A stretch of 64,000 nucleotides of DNA from Pseudomonadales bacterium. GTDB lineage: Bacteria; Pseudomonadota; Gammaproteobacteria; Pseudomonadales; IMCC2047. Location: assembly GCA_024234615.1 (NCBI GenBank), contig JACKNY010000001.1:376501-440500 (forward strand), written 5' to 3'. Both the position numbers and the translations under genes were made by a program. Under the pieces are notes generated by a model. The model was not told the DNA's origin. It saw only the letters and a program-made list of their open reading frames with translations, and ran no database searches. Below, one piece after another: positions 20,202 through 30,126 of this stretch; the stretch's first letter is position 1, and each line of letters opens with the position of its first letter.

Positions 20202-21421
20202 AGCAGCTTTTTTTAATCAACGTGACGGGGCAGGATCGACCAGGGGTGACGGCCTCTCTCACCGAAATTTTATCTAGCGGTCAGGCGCAGGTCCTTGATG
20301 TTGGACAAGCGGTGATTCACGACAGTCTTTCTTTGGGAATTTTAGTGGCGGCAGATGAGGATTGCGATGTCGATACGATGTTACATAAGATTAACAATCT
20401 TTCCAAACGTGAAAATATCCAGATATCGGTGCAGCCGATTGCCCAAAAAGATTACCAACAGTGGGTTGATGAACAGGAAAAACCGCGGCATATAGTAACG
20501 GTTTTAGGGCGTGCAATTTCGGCAGAGCATATTGCAAGAATTAGTCGGGAAGTAGCAAAGCATGGTTTGAATATAGATAAAATCAATCGCTTATCTGGAC
20601 GGATTGCACTGGATGCCGACATCAATCAGGCAAAAGCCTGTGTCGAGTTTTCGTTGCGTGGTACGACCTCAGACTTACAAGAATTACGTTCCGCTTTCTT
20701 GAGTGTTGCCAGCGAATTAAATATTGATATTGCTTATCAGGAAGATAATATTTATCGCCGCTATCGTCGTTTGGTCGTGTTTGATATGGATTCTACCCTC
20801 ATCGAAGCTGAGGTCATTGATGAGCTGGCAAAGGAGGCGGGTGTGGGTGAGCAAGTAGCGGCGATTACTGAGCAGGCGATGCGTGGAGAAATTGATTTTA
20901 AAGAGAGCTTCAGGCGTAGAGTTGGTTTGCTCAAGGGCTTGGATGAGTCGGTGTTGGAGCGGGTCGCAGAACGAATAAAAATGACCGAAGGTGCTGAGAT
21001 GCTGATTTCAACGTTGCGTGCTTTAGGTTATAAAACCGGGATACTGTCTGGTGGGTTCACCTACTTTGCCAATCGGCTGCAGCAGCAATTAGGTATTGAC
21101 TATATTCATGCCAACCAGCTTGAAATTGAAAACGGCAAAGTGACTGGCCGAGTCGTTGGGGAGGTTGTCGATGGCGCTCGTAAGGCGGAGTTACTACGTC
21201 AAATAGCAGCGCAAGAAAATATTACTCTGGAACAGGTGATAGCGGTTGGTGATGGCGCTAATGATTTGCCGATGCTGAGTTTGGCTGGGCTGGGGATTGC
21301 TTTTCGAGCGAAACCCATTGTACGTCAAACCGCGAAACAGGCGATATCTAATATAGGGCTAGATGGCGTTTTGTATTTAATAGGGTTTCGTGACCGGGAC
21401 TGGCTCAATAAAAAACTTTGA
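20198..21421 (+). CDS. serB: Phosphoserine phosphatase with N-terminal ACT domains
   Basis: Last step of serine synthesis: O-phosphoserine to serine. 407 residues: two ACT-like regulatory modules (about 1-85 and 95-170; first segment [20 protein letters not shown]) and a HAD catalytic domain with DxDxT as [19 protein letters not shown], motif II SGGFTYF and motif [13 protein letters not shown]. This long form is typical of Pseudomonas and mycobacteria, not E. coli (322). TTG start, overlapping the parC stop by 4 bases, so translation is probably coupled. A hairpin terminator follows at 21461-21487. Confidence 0.95.
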   Translation: MKQLFLINVTGQDRPGVTASLTEILSSGQAQVLDVGQAVIHDSLSLGILVAADEDCDVDTMLHKINNLSKRENIQISVQPIAQKDYQQWVDEQEKPRHIVTVLGRAISAEHIARISREVAKHGLNIDKINRLSGRIALDADINQAKACVEFSLRGTTSDLQELRSAFLSVASELNIDIAYQEDNIYRRYRRLVVFDMDSTLIEAEVIDELAKEAGVGEQVAAITEQAMRGEIDFKESFRRRVGLLKGLDESVLERVAERIKMTEGAEMLISTLRALGYKTGILSGGFTYFANRLQQQLGIDYIHANQLEIENGKVTGRVVGEVVDGARKAELLRQIAAQENITLEQVIAVGDGANDLPMLSLAGLGIAFRAKPIVRQTAKQAISNIGLDGVLYLIGFRDRDWLNKKL

Positions 21422-21460
21422 AACACCTAAAGACACTCCCACCAAGTTGGTCAATTTAAA

Positions 21461-21487
21461 AAGGCGTAACTCAAAGAGTTGCGCCTT
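21461..21487. terminator. Bidirectional terminator between serB and mscL
   Basis: Stem AAGGCGTAACTC (21461-21472), loop AAA, and GAGTTGCGCCTT (21476-21487): 12 pairs with one G-U. It lies between the converging serB and mscL genes. Leftward it runs into a TTTAAATT tract, rightward into CTGCTCTTTTC, so it can act in both directions, better leftward. Confidence 0.75.
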
Positions 21488-21512
21488 CTGCTCTTTTCTT
21501 GTGTGGCAATGG

Positions 21513-21920
21513 CTAACTATTTTGTTGTTTAAGTAGATCGCGGATTTCGGTTAGCAACACTTCTTCTTTTGACGGCGCTGGAGGTGCAGCAGGCGCGGCA
21601 GCTTCTTTCTTCTTTAGGGAATTAATTGCTTTAACGGCCATAAAAATAGCAAATGCGATAATAGTAAAATCAATGATAGTTTGTATAAACATACCGTATT
21701 TTACTGTTACCGCTGCAGCATCGGCGCTGGCTTCTTGGATAACAAAAGCAAGGTCTGAAAAATTTACACCGCCAATCAAAAGACCAATGGGAGGCATTAC
21801 TACGTCGGCGACAAAGGATGAGACTATTTTCCCGAAGGCGGCGCCTACAATAATACCAACAGCCATATCAATAACGTTACCTCTGACCGCAAATTCTTTG
21901 AATTCTTTTATCATGCTCAT
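21513..21920 (-). CDS. mscL: Large-conductance mechanosensitive channel
   Basis: Pentameric inner-membrane channel that opens under high membrane tension on hypo-osmotic shock. 135 residues from the ATG at 21920 ([16 protein letters not shown]), chosen over an in-frame ATG at 21935 because GGAG sits 8 bases upstream and the protein then aligns with E. coli MscL. TM1 with the gate stretch [20 protein letters not shown]2 around [17 protein letters not shown], an Ala/Pro linker, and the C-terminal helix [18 protein letters not shown]. Converges with serB. Confidence 0.96.
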   Translation of the reverse strand: MSMIKEFKEFAVRGNVIDMAVGIIVGAAFGKIVSSFVADVVMPPIGLLIGGVNFSDLAFVIQEASADAAAVTVKYGMFIQTIIDFTIIAFAIFMAVKAINSLKKKEAAAPAAPPAPSKEEVLLTEIRDLLKQQNS

Positions 21921-22131
21921 GGGTAATGGCTCCATTTATTAATTGAGTAAAGTGGTTAATTTGACAATAGTTTTATACATGAATTAATTGTTGGTGTCAG
22001 CAATTATACAGAGACCGGATCGTTAGAGTTGTAAACTTTTGTAAACCTCGGTTTCAACTTTAACTCAAGTGTTTGATCCAGTATTCTAGCGCAGGGAAAA
22101 TAAAATAAAGTATTTATCAGGAGAGTCTATT

Positions 22132-22956
22132 GTGGATATGGTTCAAGAACATTCAGGTAAAATTATTGAGTTATTACTAGGCTATGGGCCAAAGCTTTTA
22201 TTAGCTTTGGTCGTTCTCATTGTCGGTTTGTGGGTGGTTAATAGGGTTGTCGCTCTGATCAATGCTGCTATGACTAAAAAGGAAGTTGAGCTGACATTAA
22301 AACGCTTCTTGCTCAGCCTCACGGGCATCATGCTAAAAGCGCTGTTGCTCATCAGTGTCGCTTCAATGATTGGAATTGAAACAACTTCTTTTATTGCTGT
22401 GCTCGGTGCCGCTGGTCTGGCCATTGGTTTGGCGTTACAGGGCAGCTTGTCTAATTTTGCCGGTGGCGTGTTACTGTTATTTTTTAAGCCCTACAAGGTA
22501 GGTGATTTTATTGAAGCGCAAGGTCATGCCGGAACTGTTCATTCTATCCAAATTTTTACCACTATGCTGAAAACGGCGGATAACAAAACGATCATAATTC
22601 CTAACGGGCCAATTGCTAACGGCAGCATTATCAATTATTCATCGGAAGCAACCCGGCGTGTCGATATGGTTTTTGGCATTGGCTATGATGATGATATTGA
22701 TAAGGCCAAGGAAATATTGAAGCGGGTAATTGAAGCCGATAGTCGTATCTTAAAAGAGCCGGCGGCGGCAGTTCTGTTAGCTGAACTTGCGGATAGTTCA
22801 GTCAACTTTAATGTCCGTGTTTGGGTCAATGCGGCCGATTATTGGGGAGTATATTTTGCTATGCAAGAGGCTGTGAAAAAGGCATTTGACAGTGAAGGTG
22901 TTAGTATTCCTTACCCCCAGAGGGACGTTCATTTATATCAGGCGGCAACAGATTAG
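22132..22956 (+). CDS. mscS: Small-conductance mechanosensitive channel
   Basis: Heptameric inner-membrane channel opening at moderate tension. 274 residues; three N-terminal membrane helices, the third lining the pore with GAAGLAIGLALQGSLSNFAGG (Gly/Ala pattern of MscS), followed by the cytoplasmic beta domain FKPYKVGDFIEAQGHAGTV and the alpha/beta cage. Minimal MscS type without an extended N-terminus. GTG start supported by CAGGAGAG just upstream. mscL lies divergently about 210 bases away, so both osmotic valves are adjacent. Confidence 0.95.
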   Translation: MDMVQEHSGKIIELLLGYGPKLLLALVVLIVGLWVVNRVVALINAAMTKKEVELTLKRFLLSLTGIMLKALLLISVASMIGIETTSFIAVLGAAGLAIGLALQGSLSNFAGGVLLLFFKPYKVGDFIEAQGHAGTVHSIQIFTTMLKTADNKTIIIPNGPIANGSIINYSSEATRRVDMVFGIGYDDDIDKAKEILKRVIEADSRILKEPAAAVLLAELADSSVNFNVRVWVNAADYWGVYFAMQEAVKKAFDSEGVSIPYPQRDVHLYQAATD

Positions 22957-22965
22957 TATCGAGAG

Positions 22966-22991
22966 AAATAAAAAAGGGGCCCATCGGCCCC
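22966..22991 (-). terminator. Rho-independent terminator of the FimX-like gene
   Basis: GGGGCC (22976-22981), CATC loop, GGCCCC (22986-22991). Read leftward it follows the stop of the FimX-like gene by 15 bases and is followed by a TTTTTATTT run (22967-22975). It may also stop rightward transcripts from mscS, but no T-run follows on that side. Confidence 0.85.
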
Positions 22992-23006
22992 TGTGACAGT
23001 TTTAGA

Positions 23007-25088
23007 CTAGTCTTCATCCTCCTCTTCGGTGGAGAAGTCATAATCCATTGACTGGCTTGGCTGTTGTATGTAGTAGCCTTGGATGTAGTTAATGCCAGCC
23101 TGCCAAAGTGTGGGTAATAGGCTGGCAGCATCGACCATCGGCGCGATCGTCAGTTTGCCTTGGGTATGCAGTGAGCTAACCAGCGTTTTCAAATCTTCTT
23201 TGGCGTCGTCATCCTTGGGTAGTTCATCGATAAAGGAGCCATCGATTTTGACGTAGCTGACGGGCAAATGTTTGAGCGTATTAAACGGGTTCAGCGCGCG
23301 TCCAAAGTGGGTTAATGCCGCCTTACAACGTAATTCATTGGCGCCTTTGATAAACTCTTTAGCCTCTTTCAAATGGGCGGTGGCATCGGTTTCACTTATT
23401 TGGAAAATGATGCTATCTCCAGGCAAGCGTGCCTGGTTAAGCATTTGCCCTACTTTTGGTAACACCGACGCGTCCAGCATGGTTTCCTTGGTGATATTAA
23501 TAAAGAGATGGGTTTTGTGGCCTTTGGCCAAATGGTCGCCTAGTTTGCGTATCGACTGATCGATGACCCAATTGTCAATCTCCTTGGTAATACCTTTGTC
23601 TGCGGCGGTTTGCAAAAATTCGTTAGGCGAAATTTCCTTGCCATTCTCATCAGGCATTCTGAGCATGATTTCGTAATGCTCACCGGTGTCTCCGCGCAGG
23701 CTAACGACTGGCTGGAAGACTAATCTAAATAGCTGTTTAGCAAGCGCTCTTTCAAGTAGATTGGCGACTTGTTCATTATGAGCGGCGTCTTGTTCCTCAC
23801 TACTGTGTAACTGTACACCATTACCTTTGCCGGTATGGGTTTTAACGAAGGCAGCCGCTTCACGAGCTTTTTGAATGATGTCTGAAGGGTTAGCGGTGTT
23901 CTCATTGAGGATGGATACGCCGATACTCACCGTCAAATTAACGGCTTTTCCGGAGACATTGAAATGGTTCTTTTCCACAGACTCACATATCTTTTCACCC
24001 AGTTCAATACCGGTGTCAGGTTCTTGGCCAAGCAGTAAAATGGCAAAACTAAAATCGTCAACTCGTGCGACTAAATTAGGGGCTTCCACCAACTCCTGCA
24101 GTGTTTTCGCAACATCACCAAGCAATAGATTGGTGCTGGCGCCGCCAATACGATTCTTAATAGGTATAAAATCGTCTAATTGAATGTACAGTACAGTGCT
24201 TTTAAGCCCTTTTTCGGATGCCTGTTCAATGGCGCGATCAACGTGATTCTTAAAGGAAAGATCGTTTTGCAGGCCAGTAATGATATCTTGTTCATTGGTT
24301 TCTGTTTGCTTGGATTCCTGAAGGCTGGTACGTATGATAATTTGTGTACAGGGTTCGCCATCATATTTAGCGGCGGAAAAAGTCATGTTAGTTTCAAACT
24401 GGGAGTCGTCGCCACGTACACCCCGGCATTCAAATGTTTCACCTACGTTATTGCCCTCGGCGAAACTTTTCATAAAGGCTTTGATTTTTTCCTGGTCTTG
24501 AGAGGCCACCATATTAATGAGAGGCATGCCTTCAAGTTCGTCGAAATCAGGGTATCCGAATAGACGAATATAGGTGTTGTTGGCGTAAATATGCATGCCG
24601 TCATGCACGTATGCGATGGCATCACGCGAGCTGTCCAGAAGTAGATGACAGCGTTTTTCTGTGTCTCTTAGGCTGACCTCGGCTCTGCGCCGGGCGCGAC
24701 GATTATATAGGTTATCAAGTTCCCGTATGGCAACGAGCCGCAGCCGATCTTTTTGATCTTCCGGGACTATATCGCGCATCCCGGCTTCTAAGGCCTGGAT
24801 AAACGATTCCGGGGTTTCTGCGTCGGTGATCAAAATAACAGGAATGTCCTGCTCCATTTTTTTAATCTGGGCAGTTACCTGGAACGGAGTGAGTTCCGTT
24901 GAGCGAAGATGGGCAAAACACAAATCCCAGGTTTTGTTGCTGAGAAGTTCTGAGAGATGCTGCTCATTTTCGATGAGCTGAGCTTGTGTTGCTCTTCCAG
25001 CGTTGCGGAACAGGTTGACGAGATCCTCCGCATCGTTTTGCGAAGTATCGAGAATCAGTAATCTAACGCTTTCATTTTCGTTATGCAT
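23007..25088 (-). CDS. FimX-like REC-PAS-GGDEF-EAL protein with degenerate active sites
   Basis: 693 residues, about the size of Pseudomonas FimX (691), with the same order: receiver-like domain (1-130), PAS (about 145-260), GGDEF (about 265-425), EAL (about 435-680). The receiver has VRLLILDTSQNDAEDLVNLF and FRNAGRAT as in FimX but lacks a phospho-acceptor aspartate. The GGDEF site reads DDFSF (344-348) and the EAL site EIM (473-475), so neither cyclase nor phosphodiesterase activity is expected. FimX binds c-di-GMP with its EAL domain and controls type IV pilus assembly; the same role here is inference. The C-terminus is acidic. Between serB and psd lie mscL, mscS, this gene and others; in Pseudomonas fimX is next to serB. 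Confidence 0.85.
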   Translation of the reverse strand: MHNENESVRLLILDTSQNDAEDLVNLFRNAGRATQAQLIENEQHLSELLSNKTWDLCFAHLRSTELTPFQVTAQIKKMEQDIPVILITDAETPESFIQALEAGMRDIVPEDQKDRLRLVAIRELDNLYNRRARRRAEVSLRDTEKRCHLLLDSSRDAIAYVHDGMHIYANNTYIRLFGYPDFDELEGMPLINMVASQDQEKIKAFMKSFAEGNNVGETFECRGVRGDDSQFETNMTFSAAKYDGEPCTQIIIRTSLQESKQTETNEQDIITGLQNDLSFKNHVDRAIEQASEKGLKSTVLYIQLDDFIPIKNRIGGASTNLLLGDVAKTLQELVEAPNLVARVDDFSFAILLLGQEPDTGIELGEKICESVEKNHFNVSGKAVNLTVSIGVSILNENTANPSDIIQKAREAAAFVKTHTGKGNGVQLHSSEEQDAAHNEQVANLLERALAKQLFRLVFQPVVSLRGDTGEHYEIMLRMPDENGKEISPNEFLQTAADKGITKEIDNWVIDQSIRKLGDHLAKGHKTHLFINITKETMLDASVLPKVGQMLNQARLPGDSIIFQISETDATAHLKEAKEFIKGANELRCKAALTHFGRALNPFNTLKHLPVSYVKIDGSFIDELPKDDDAKEDLKTLVSSLHTQGKLTIAPMVDAASLLPTLWQAGINYIQGYYIQQPSQSMDYDFSTEEEDED

Positions 25089-25176
25089 GTGTACGGACTG
25101 CTACTCTAGTATAACTCTATGGCTTGAGCGGTATTGCTAGCCAAATCTAGTTGTTATTATTTGGTTGACTGAAGGT

Positions 25177-27021
25177 TTATATATCTGGCCATAAATCCTC
25201 GATATTGTCATCCGACTCATCCCTCACATCGGTCCCGATATCGGGATGGTACACAAATTGGGAAAAGCTGCCGGTACTGGAAAGACGTTCGCCTAGGTGG
25301 CCGTGCGATACTTCGCCATACTGGTTAACAATTATTTTAACCCCAGATTTAAACGGGAGGTTAGGCGTAAAAATGGATGCAGGTTGATCCAAGCCACGTG
25401 ACGCCGGTAATAACAGTGCGCGCATGTAATCCGAGCGACGCTTAGTTTTTGTGACGACTTTAGCGCCACAAGGTATTGCGCCAGGGGCAATAAGTTCCAC
25501 GCCCATTTGCGCTTCGGGCGGCGTCGGCTGATTATTGATCCAGCGAATAACTCCGATACTCCAGGTGTGGCTAATACCTTCGTTAATGGCAATGATTTCG
25601 CCAGTTTTGATCTCCTTTGGAGCGGTATTTTGCCACTTTATGCGATAGCCGTTGGGGCTAGTGTCGAGCAGTTGAGCCGGGTATTGAATTGGTGTCTTTA
25701 GCGACTGATTTCGCAGTTCATCTTCAATAGAGGCTGTTGCAGCTTGGTCTCCCGCCGTAGCGGAATAGTTGACCGAGTCGAGATTCCGCAACGGATCATT
25801 GGGCAGGTCTTCTCTGTCAACATCAAAACCGGCGGACCAGGCATCTTTCTGTGTATACAAAGACTTAATGTCCTGCGAGATAAAGGTATGCTTGGGTTTT
25901 GCTGGTGTGGGTGTTGCTGTTCCGCGCTGCAATTGTGACGCAAAATCGACACCACCAGAGACAAAGAAATGTGCCGAGCTAAAGCCGATGCTCAAGGTGA
26001 TTTGTTTGTCGCTCTCTGCTCTTGAGAACGCGCGTTCTGTGAGTGAACTCCAAATTTTAACAAGATAGGTTACTAGGTCTGCTGACACGGATTTAGGCAC
26101 GGTAATGCCTTTAACAAAAGCGTCGTGAACACCTTCCGGTTGAGCCAGGTATTCTTTGAGCATTTTCAACAGTGGTGATAAATCAATGGCGCGGTAAAAT
26201 AGGGTTAGTTTTTTGCGAGCCAGGTCTCTATGTATTGGCGGTGTGTCGCTGCCAAGATTCACGACGAAGTTGGAGGTATTATTGACTGGCGTGATATGAA
26301 TTTTTTTTGTCCACATTTCGGTCGCGTCGTAGATGCCCTTAATATCACGCTGGCGAATTTGATTGGGGTTACAGCAACCTATCAAAATTGACCGTTTATA
26401 GGCGTCAGCGATGGTGGATTTCACCAGAAAGACATTATCTTCATCTTCGACAATCGCGTCTTGAATCTTGTTTGATTCGGCGATCAGGTAGAGCTTGTGT
26501 AATTCTTGCCAGGTTTTTTCCGGCGCATGGATATAAAGTTCGCAGGATCGTACGATAACTTTCGTTAATATTGAAATTGCCCGGTGTATGGAGATAGTGG
26601 ATAGCTTGCGAGATTTGCGAGCCAGTAAAGAGTGATCTGCTTTGGCGTTGTCGTGCACCACGATTTTGTAGCCAATTGCGAGATGGTTATCCAAAGCCAT
26701 TGCAAGCCGTGCAACCTTTCTGGCTTTTTCGGGAAGAATGATAGGCTGATTGAGATAATGTTTGCTCAGCGAATTACAGACGAATTGAATGGGTGTTCTC
26801 AGTATTTCTAAGAGCTTTATCCGAATCTCTGGCTCAATAATGAGCTGATTAAGCTCAATGATAGCGTGATAAAGCTGTCGAGACGCTTCGCCGAGATTAA
26901 CCAGCGGCAAATCTTTCACCCAATCAGCCATGTGGCGCGGCGTTGGTTCACAGAACGAAAGCGTTCGTAAGGTGCGCTCATTAATCGAAAGTTCTTTAGA
27001 TTCGCTATCTGCTAACATCAA
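25177..27021 (-). CDS. Large cytoplasmic protein with C-terminal PilZ-like domain
   Basis: 614 residues, no signal peptide or membrane segment. The first 360 residues are largely helical and match no family I can name. A Gln/Thr/Pro-rich linker follows (about 360-440). The C-terminal part (about 445-515) looks like a PilZ barrel, with LLDTSPNGYRIKW where [DN]xSxxG is expected and GVIRW followed by MGVELI; the upstream RxxxR arginines are absent, so c-di-GMP binding is doubtful. In Pseudomonas a gene of this type lies next to fimX (recalled, unchecked). It lies 88 bases upstream of the FimX-like gene on the same strand, so the two probably form an operon. Confidence 0.7.
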   Translation of the reverse strand: MMLADSESKELSINERTLRTLSFCEPTPRHMADWVKDLPLVNLGEASRQLYHAIIELNQLIIEPEIRIKLLEILRTPIQFVCNSLSKHYLNQPIILPEKARKVARLAMALDNHLAIGYKIVVHDNAKADHSLLARKSRKLSTISIHRAISILTKVIVRSCELYIHAPEKTWQELHKLYLIAESNKIQDAIVEDEDNVFLVKSTIADAYKRSILIGCCNPNQIRQRDIKGIYDATEMWTKKIHITPVNNTSNFVVNLGSDTPPIHRDLARKKLTLFYRAIDLSPLLKMLKEYLAQPEGVHDAFVKGITVPKSVSADLVTYLVKIWSSLTERAFSRAESDKQITLSIGFSSAHFFVSGGVDFASQLQRGTATPTPAKPKHTFISQDIKSLYTQKDAWSAGFDVDREDLPNDPLRNLDSVNYSATAGDQAATASIEDELRNQSLKTPIQYPAQLLDTSPNGYRIKWQNTAPKEIKTGEIIAINEGISHTWSIGVIRWINNQPTPPEAQMGVELIAPGAIPCGAKVVTKTKRRSDYMRALLLPASRGLDQPASIFTPNLPFKSGVKIIVNQYGEVSHGHLGERLSSTGSFSQFVYHPDIGTDVRDESDDNIEDLWPDI

Positions 27022-27432
27022 ATATATTCCAAAAAAACATCACAAAATTATAGTAATTTGATTATCGGTTAAGCACTAAGCTTTGGCCCCTGGATATCCT
27101 TAGAAGAGCTGCTATGACCTTGTGCTAGGTCGTTCCAGCCTATGCCGTATCAAGTGACGCAGGATACAGCACAAAGGCTTGATTTCAATCTCCACTAAAT
27201 ATAGGCGTAACTGCTAGGTTTGGCCAGTGTAAGAGCGCAAAGTATTTGTTCCTGAAGTACGCAGTTTCCCAAGTTATTGGCTTTTCCAAAGGAAAAAGTA
27301 TGATTCATAGCGCTCGACAGTTTTCGGGAAAACAAAGAAACTATACCGGCCAGTATTTTTAGACAAGTGGGTATTTAATCTCAACAGTGGGTCGAAATGA
27401 GCAGCTCTTACCAAGTTAACAGTCAATACGAC
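27022..27432. other. Gene-free region between epmB and the PilZ-like gene
   Basis: 411 bases with no convincing gene on either strand. Both neighbours are read leftward, so it should contain the end of the epmB transcript and the promoter of the PilZ-like/FimX-like pair. The one visible structure is a short hairpin, TTTTCC-AAA-GGAAAA at 27282-27296, without a clear T-run leftward. Confidence 0.35.
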
Positions 27433-28479
27433 TTAGTTGATTGGTGTTAAAAGCGTTTTTGACGCTTTGCCCGGCTCCTCAAACACCAGCTTTGGTACTA
27501 AATAGCCAGGCAATAGCGCAGTTAATTTCCCAACTAATGTTTTCGCTGTATCAGGGCTAATGTCGAAATGCGCTGCGCCTTGCACCTTGTCGAGTAAATG
27601 TAGGTAGTAGGGCAATACACCCATCTCAAACAGTTTTTCGCTCAACTGGGCCAGTGCGGGAACCGTGTCGTTGATACCTTTCAGCAGTACACTTTGGTTT
27701 AGCAGAGTAATTCGGGATTGGCGCAATTTTTCTATAGCATGAGCGACACTGGTATCGAGTTCATTGGCATGATTGGTGTGTAATACAATCGACAAATGCA
27801 GGCGTGAGTTGGAAAGCCAGTCGAGTAACTCATCCGTCACTCGCTCAGGAATAACGATCGGTAGACGGGTATGGATGCGCAAGCGTTTGACGTGGGCAAT
27901 CTGGGCAATTTGCCGCGTAAGATTGCTGAGCTTTTTATCGCTATTAACGAGAGGGTCTCCACCGCTATAAATAACTTCAGTAATAGAGGGGTCATTGCGA
28001 ATATAATCCAACGCTTGGTGCCATTGCAGAGTACTATTTTGATTCTCTGCATAAGGAAAATGACGACGAAAACAATAGCGGCAGTTAATCGCGCAAGCAC
28101 CGGTCAAAATTAGTAACACGCGGCCGTGGTATTTATGAATGATGCCAGGTTGTACATTAGCGCTGGATTCTGCCAATGGATCAGTTAAGTAGCCCGGTGT
28201 TTGTGCGGTCTCCACCTTTAGTGGCAGTACTTGCTGTAGCAGAGGGTCGCTTAAATCGCCGGGTACAATTCTTTCAACAAAGGAGTGTGGTACCCGCACC
28301 GTAAAGTCCAAATCCGAACTAGACCGCTGGCGAGCTTCCTCTATATTATTCCCCGTAATTTTGAGCAGATGTGCAACACTCGTGATTGAGTTGGAGAGTT
28401 GAGCCTGCCAACTTATCGCGTGTACTAAGGGCTCTGATCGCGGTATCATTACGTCCGAATTTTTCATGGCTATTTTCAC
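27433..28479 (-). CDS. epmB: EF-P (R)-beta-lysylation protein EpmB (lysine 2,3-aminomutase)
   Basis: Radical SAM/PLP enzyme that turns (S)-alpha-lysine into (R)-beta-lysine, the group EpmA attaches to EF-P. 348 residues. The radical SAM cluster CxxxCxxC is in CAINCRYCFRRHFPYAEN; further family tracts are SGGDPL, RLRIHTRLPIVIPERV and PYYLHLLDKVQGAAHF; the PLP lysine is expected in the C-terminal VPKLVFE region. Start uncertain: GTG at 28479 or ATG at 28467, neither with a strong ribosome binding site. Divergent from efp, only 11 or 23 bases away. Confidence 0.94.
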   Translation of the reverse strand: MKIAMKNSDVMIPRSEPLVHAISWQAQLSNSITSVAHLLKITGNNIEEARQRSSSDLDFTVRVPHSFVERIVPGDLSDPLLQQVLPLKVETAQTPGYLTDPLAESSANVQPGIIHKYHGRVLLILTGACAINCRYCFRRHFPYAENQNSTLQWHQALDYIRNDPSITEVIYSGGDPLVNSDKKLSNLTRQIAQIAHVKRLRIHTRLPIVIPERVTDELLDWLSNSRLHLSIVLHTNHANELDTSVAHAIEKLRQSRITLLNQSVLLKGINDTVPALAQLSEKLFEMGVLPYYLHLLDKVQGAAHFDISPDTAKTLVGKLTALLPGYLVPKLVFEEPGKASKTLLTPIN

Positions 28480-28490
28480 AGTGAGGCAAC

Positions 28491-29063
28491 ATGGCTAGCT
28501 ATTCTACCAATGAATTTCGTTCGGGTCTTAAAGTAATGTTGGACGGAGACCCCTGTAACATACTAGAGAACGAGTTTGTAAAGCCCGGCAAAGGGCAGGC
28601 ATTTAATCGCGTTAAATTACGTAACCTAAAAAATGGGCGTGTCTGGGAGCGAACCTTTAAATCTGGGGATAGTTTGGAAGGTGCCGATGTGATGGATAGA
28701 GATATGGAATATCTCTATACCGATGGTGAATTCTGGCATTTTATGATGACAGATGGTTCTTACGAACAGCATGCTGGCGATGCTAAAGCGATAGAGGCTT
28801 CTCTTGATTGGTTGAAAGAGCAGGATGTTTATACGGTGACGCTATATAACGGTGCCGTGTTATCGGTGAGTCCGCCTAATTTTGTTGAGCTGGAAGTTAT
28901 AGAAACCGATCCTGGGCTAAAGGGTGATACGGCTCAGGGTGGCACTAAACCGGCGACTCTCAGCACCGGTGCCGTGGTAAGAGTACCCTTGTTTGTGAAT
29001 ATTGGTGATGTTTTGAAGGTTGATACGCGTACTGGTGAATATCAAAACCGTGTAGGCAAATAG
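28491..29063 (+). CDS. efp: Translation elongation factor P
   Basis: Relieves ribosome stalling at polyproline stretches. 190 residues with three beta domains. The modification site is K34 in [15 protein letters not shown], as in EF-P of the beta-lysylated class. Other conserved tracts: [50 protein letters not shown] lies just before the ATG. Neighbours epmB (divergent) and epmA (downstream) predict lysylation rather than rhamnosylation. Confidence 0.97.
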   Translation: MASYSTNEFRSGLKVMLDGDPCNILENEFVKPGKGQAFNRVKLRNLKNGRVWERTFKSGDSLEGADVMDRDMEYLYTDGEFWHFMMTDGSYEQHAGDAKAIEASLDWLKEQDVYTVTLYNGAVLSVSPPNFVELEVIETDPGLKGDTAQGGTKPATLSTGAVVRVPLFVNIGDVLKVDTRTGEYQNRVGK

Positions 29064-29187
29064 TTTTATCTTCAATCAGAAATAGTTTGGGCGCTGGAGC
29101 CAGCGAAAATAAGAGAGAACTAAATGAATTCGTTCGCTCCCGCCTTACACCATTTAGCTAACTTGATAGTAACCTCGATATACCAAA

Positions 29188-30117
29188 TTGAATTCTTCCG
29201 ATTGGCGTCCAACCGCATCACCCGAAGCTATACGTCTTCGCGCAAAGCTATATCATCAAATACGTGATTTTTTTCAGCAACGCGATGTGTTGGAAGTCGA
29301 TACTGCGATCCTGTCGAGTGCGGCCACCACTGATCCAAATATTGAAAGCCTGCAATTAGCTGAGCCGCCACTGTTCCTGCAAACCTCACCCGAATTTGCG
29401 ATGAAACGCTTGTTGGCCAATGGTAGCGGTGCGATTTACCAAATAGCTAAAGCGTTTCGTGCGGGCGAGGAAGGTCAACGTCATCATCGGGAATTTGCGA
29501 TGCTGGAGTGGTATCGCCCAGGTTTCGATTACCAACAGCTGATGGAGGAAGTCGCCGCGCTACTGCAATTCGTGACAAACTGGCAGCTGATTGAAAAAGT
29601 AAGTTATCGAGAGATATTTCAGCAGCATTTGGGCATTAATCCACACTTGGTAGAAAACGCTGAACTAACCGCTTTGGTGCACTTGCATACTAACTATCAG
29701 AGCGTTGATGACGATAAGGATGTGCTGCTTGACCTGTTGATGTCACATGTCATTGAACCACAGCTGGGGCAAAGTGGATTAACCTTTATCTATGACTATC
29801 CCGCCAGTCAATGCGCGCTGGCCAAAATCACCTACGACAAAACAGGCCAATTAGTGGCGCAACGATTTGAGCTTTATATACGAGGAGTGGAGCTTGCCAA
29901 CGGCTATCAAGAGTTAACGGATTGGCAAGAACAAGAGGCGCGGTTCGCACGGGATAACCTCAAACGTCGTGGTCGGGGGTTGCCGGAACACCCCATGGAT
30001 AGGCAATTGATTGCCGCATTGAAGCAGGGATTACCTGAATGCGCAGGCGTCGCATTAGGCGTTGATCGGTTATTGATGTTGATGCTGGGCAGTCAGCACA
30101 TCAAAGAAGTACTTTGA
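29188..30117 (+). CDS. epmA: EF-P lysyltransferase EpmA (PoxA/GenX)
   Basis: Class II lysyl-tRNA synthetase paralogue that activates (R)-beta-lysine and attaches it to K34 of EF-P. 309 residues; lacks the anticodon-binding domain. Motif 2 region FRAGEEGQRHHREFAMLEWYR and motif 3 GVALGVDRLLMLMLG are clear, as is FELYIRGVELANGYQELTD. The start is TTG at 29188 with no good ribosome binding site, so the exact start is uncertain. The C-terminus ends at KEVL, about 7 residues shorter than E. coli EpmA, which loses the tail but no motif. 124 bases after efp. Confidence 0.93.
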   Translation: MNSSDWRPTASPEAIRLRAKLYHQIRDFFQQRDVLEVDTAILSSAATTDPNIESLQLAEPPLFLQTSPEFAMKRLLANGSGAIYQIAKAFRAGEEGQRHHREFAMLEWYRPGFDYQQLMEEVAALLQFVTNWQLIEKVSYREIFQQHLGINPHLVENAELTALVHLHTNYQSVDDDKDVLLDLLMSHVIEPQLGQSGLTFIYDYPASQCALAKITYDKTGQLVAQRFELYIRGVELANGYQELTDWQEQEARFARDNLKRRGRGLPEHPMDRQLIAALKQGLPECAGVALGVDRLLMLMLGSQHIKEVL

Positions 30118-30126
30118 TTGCAGAGC

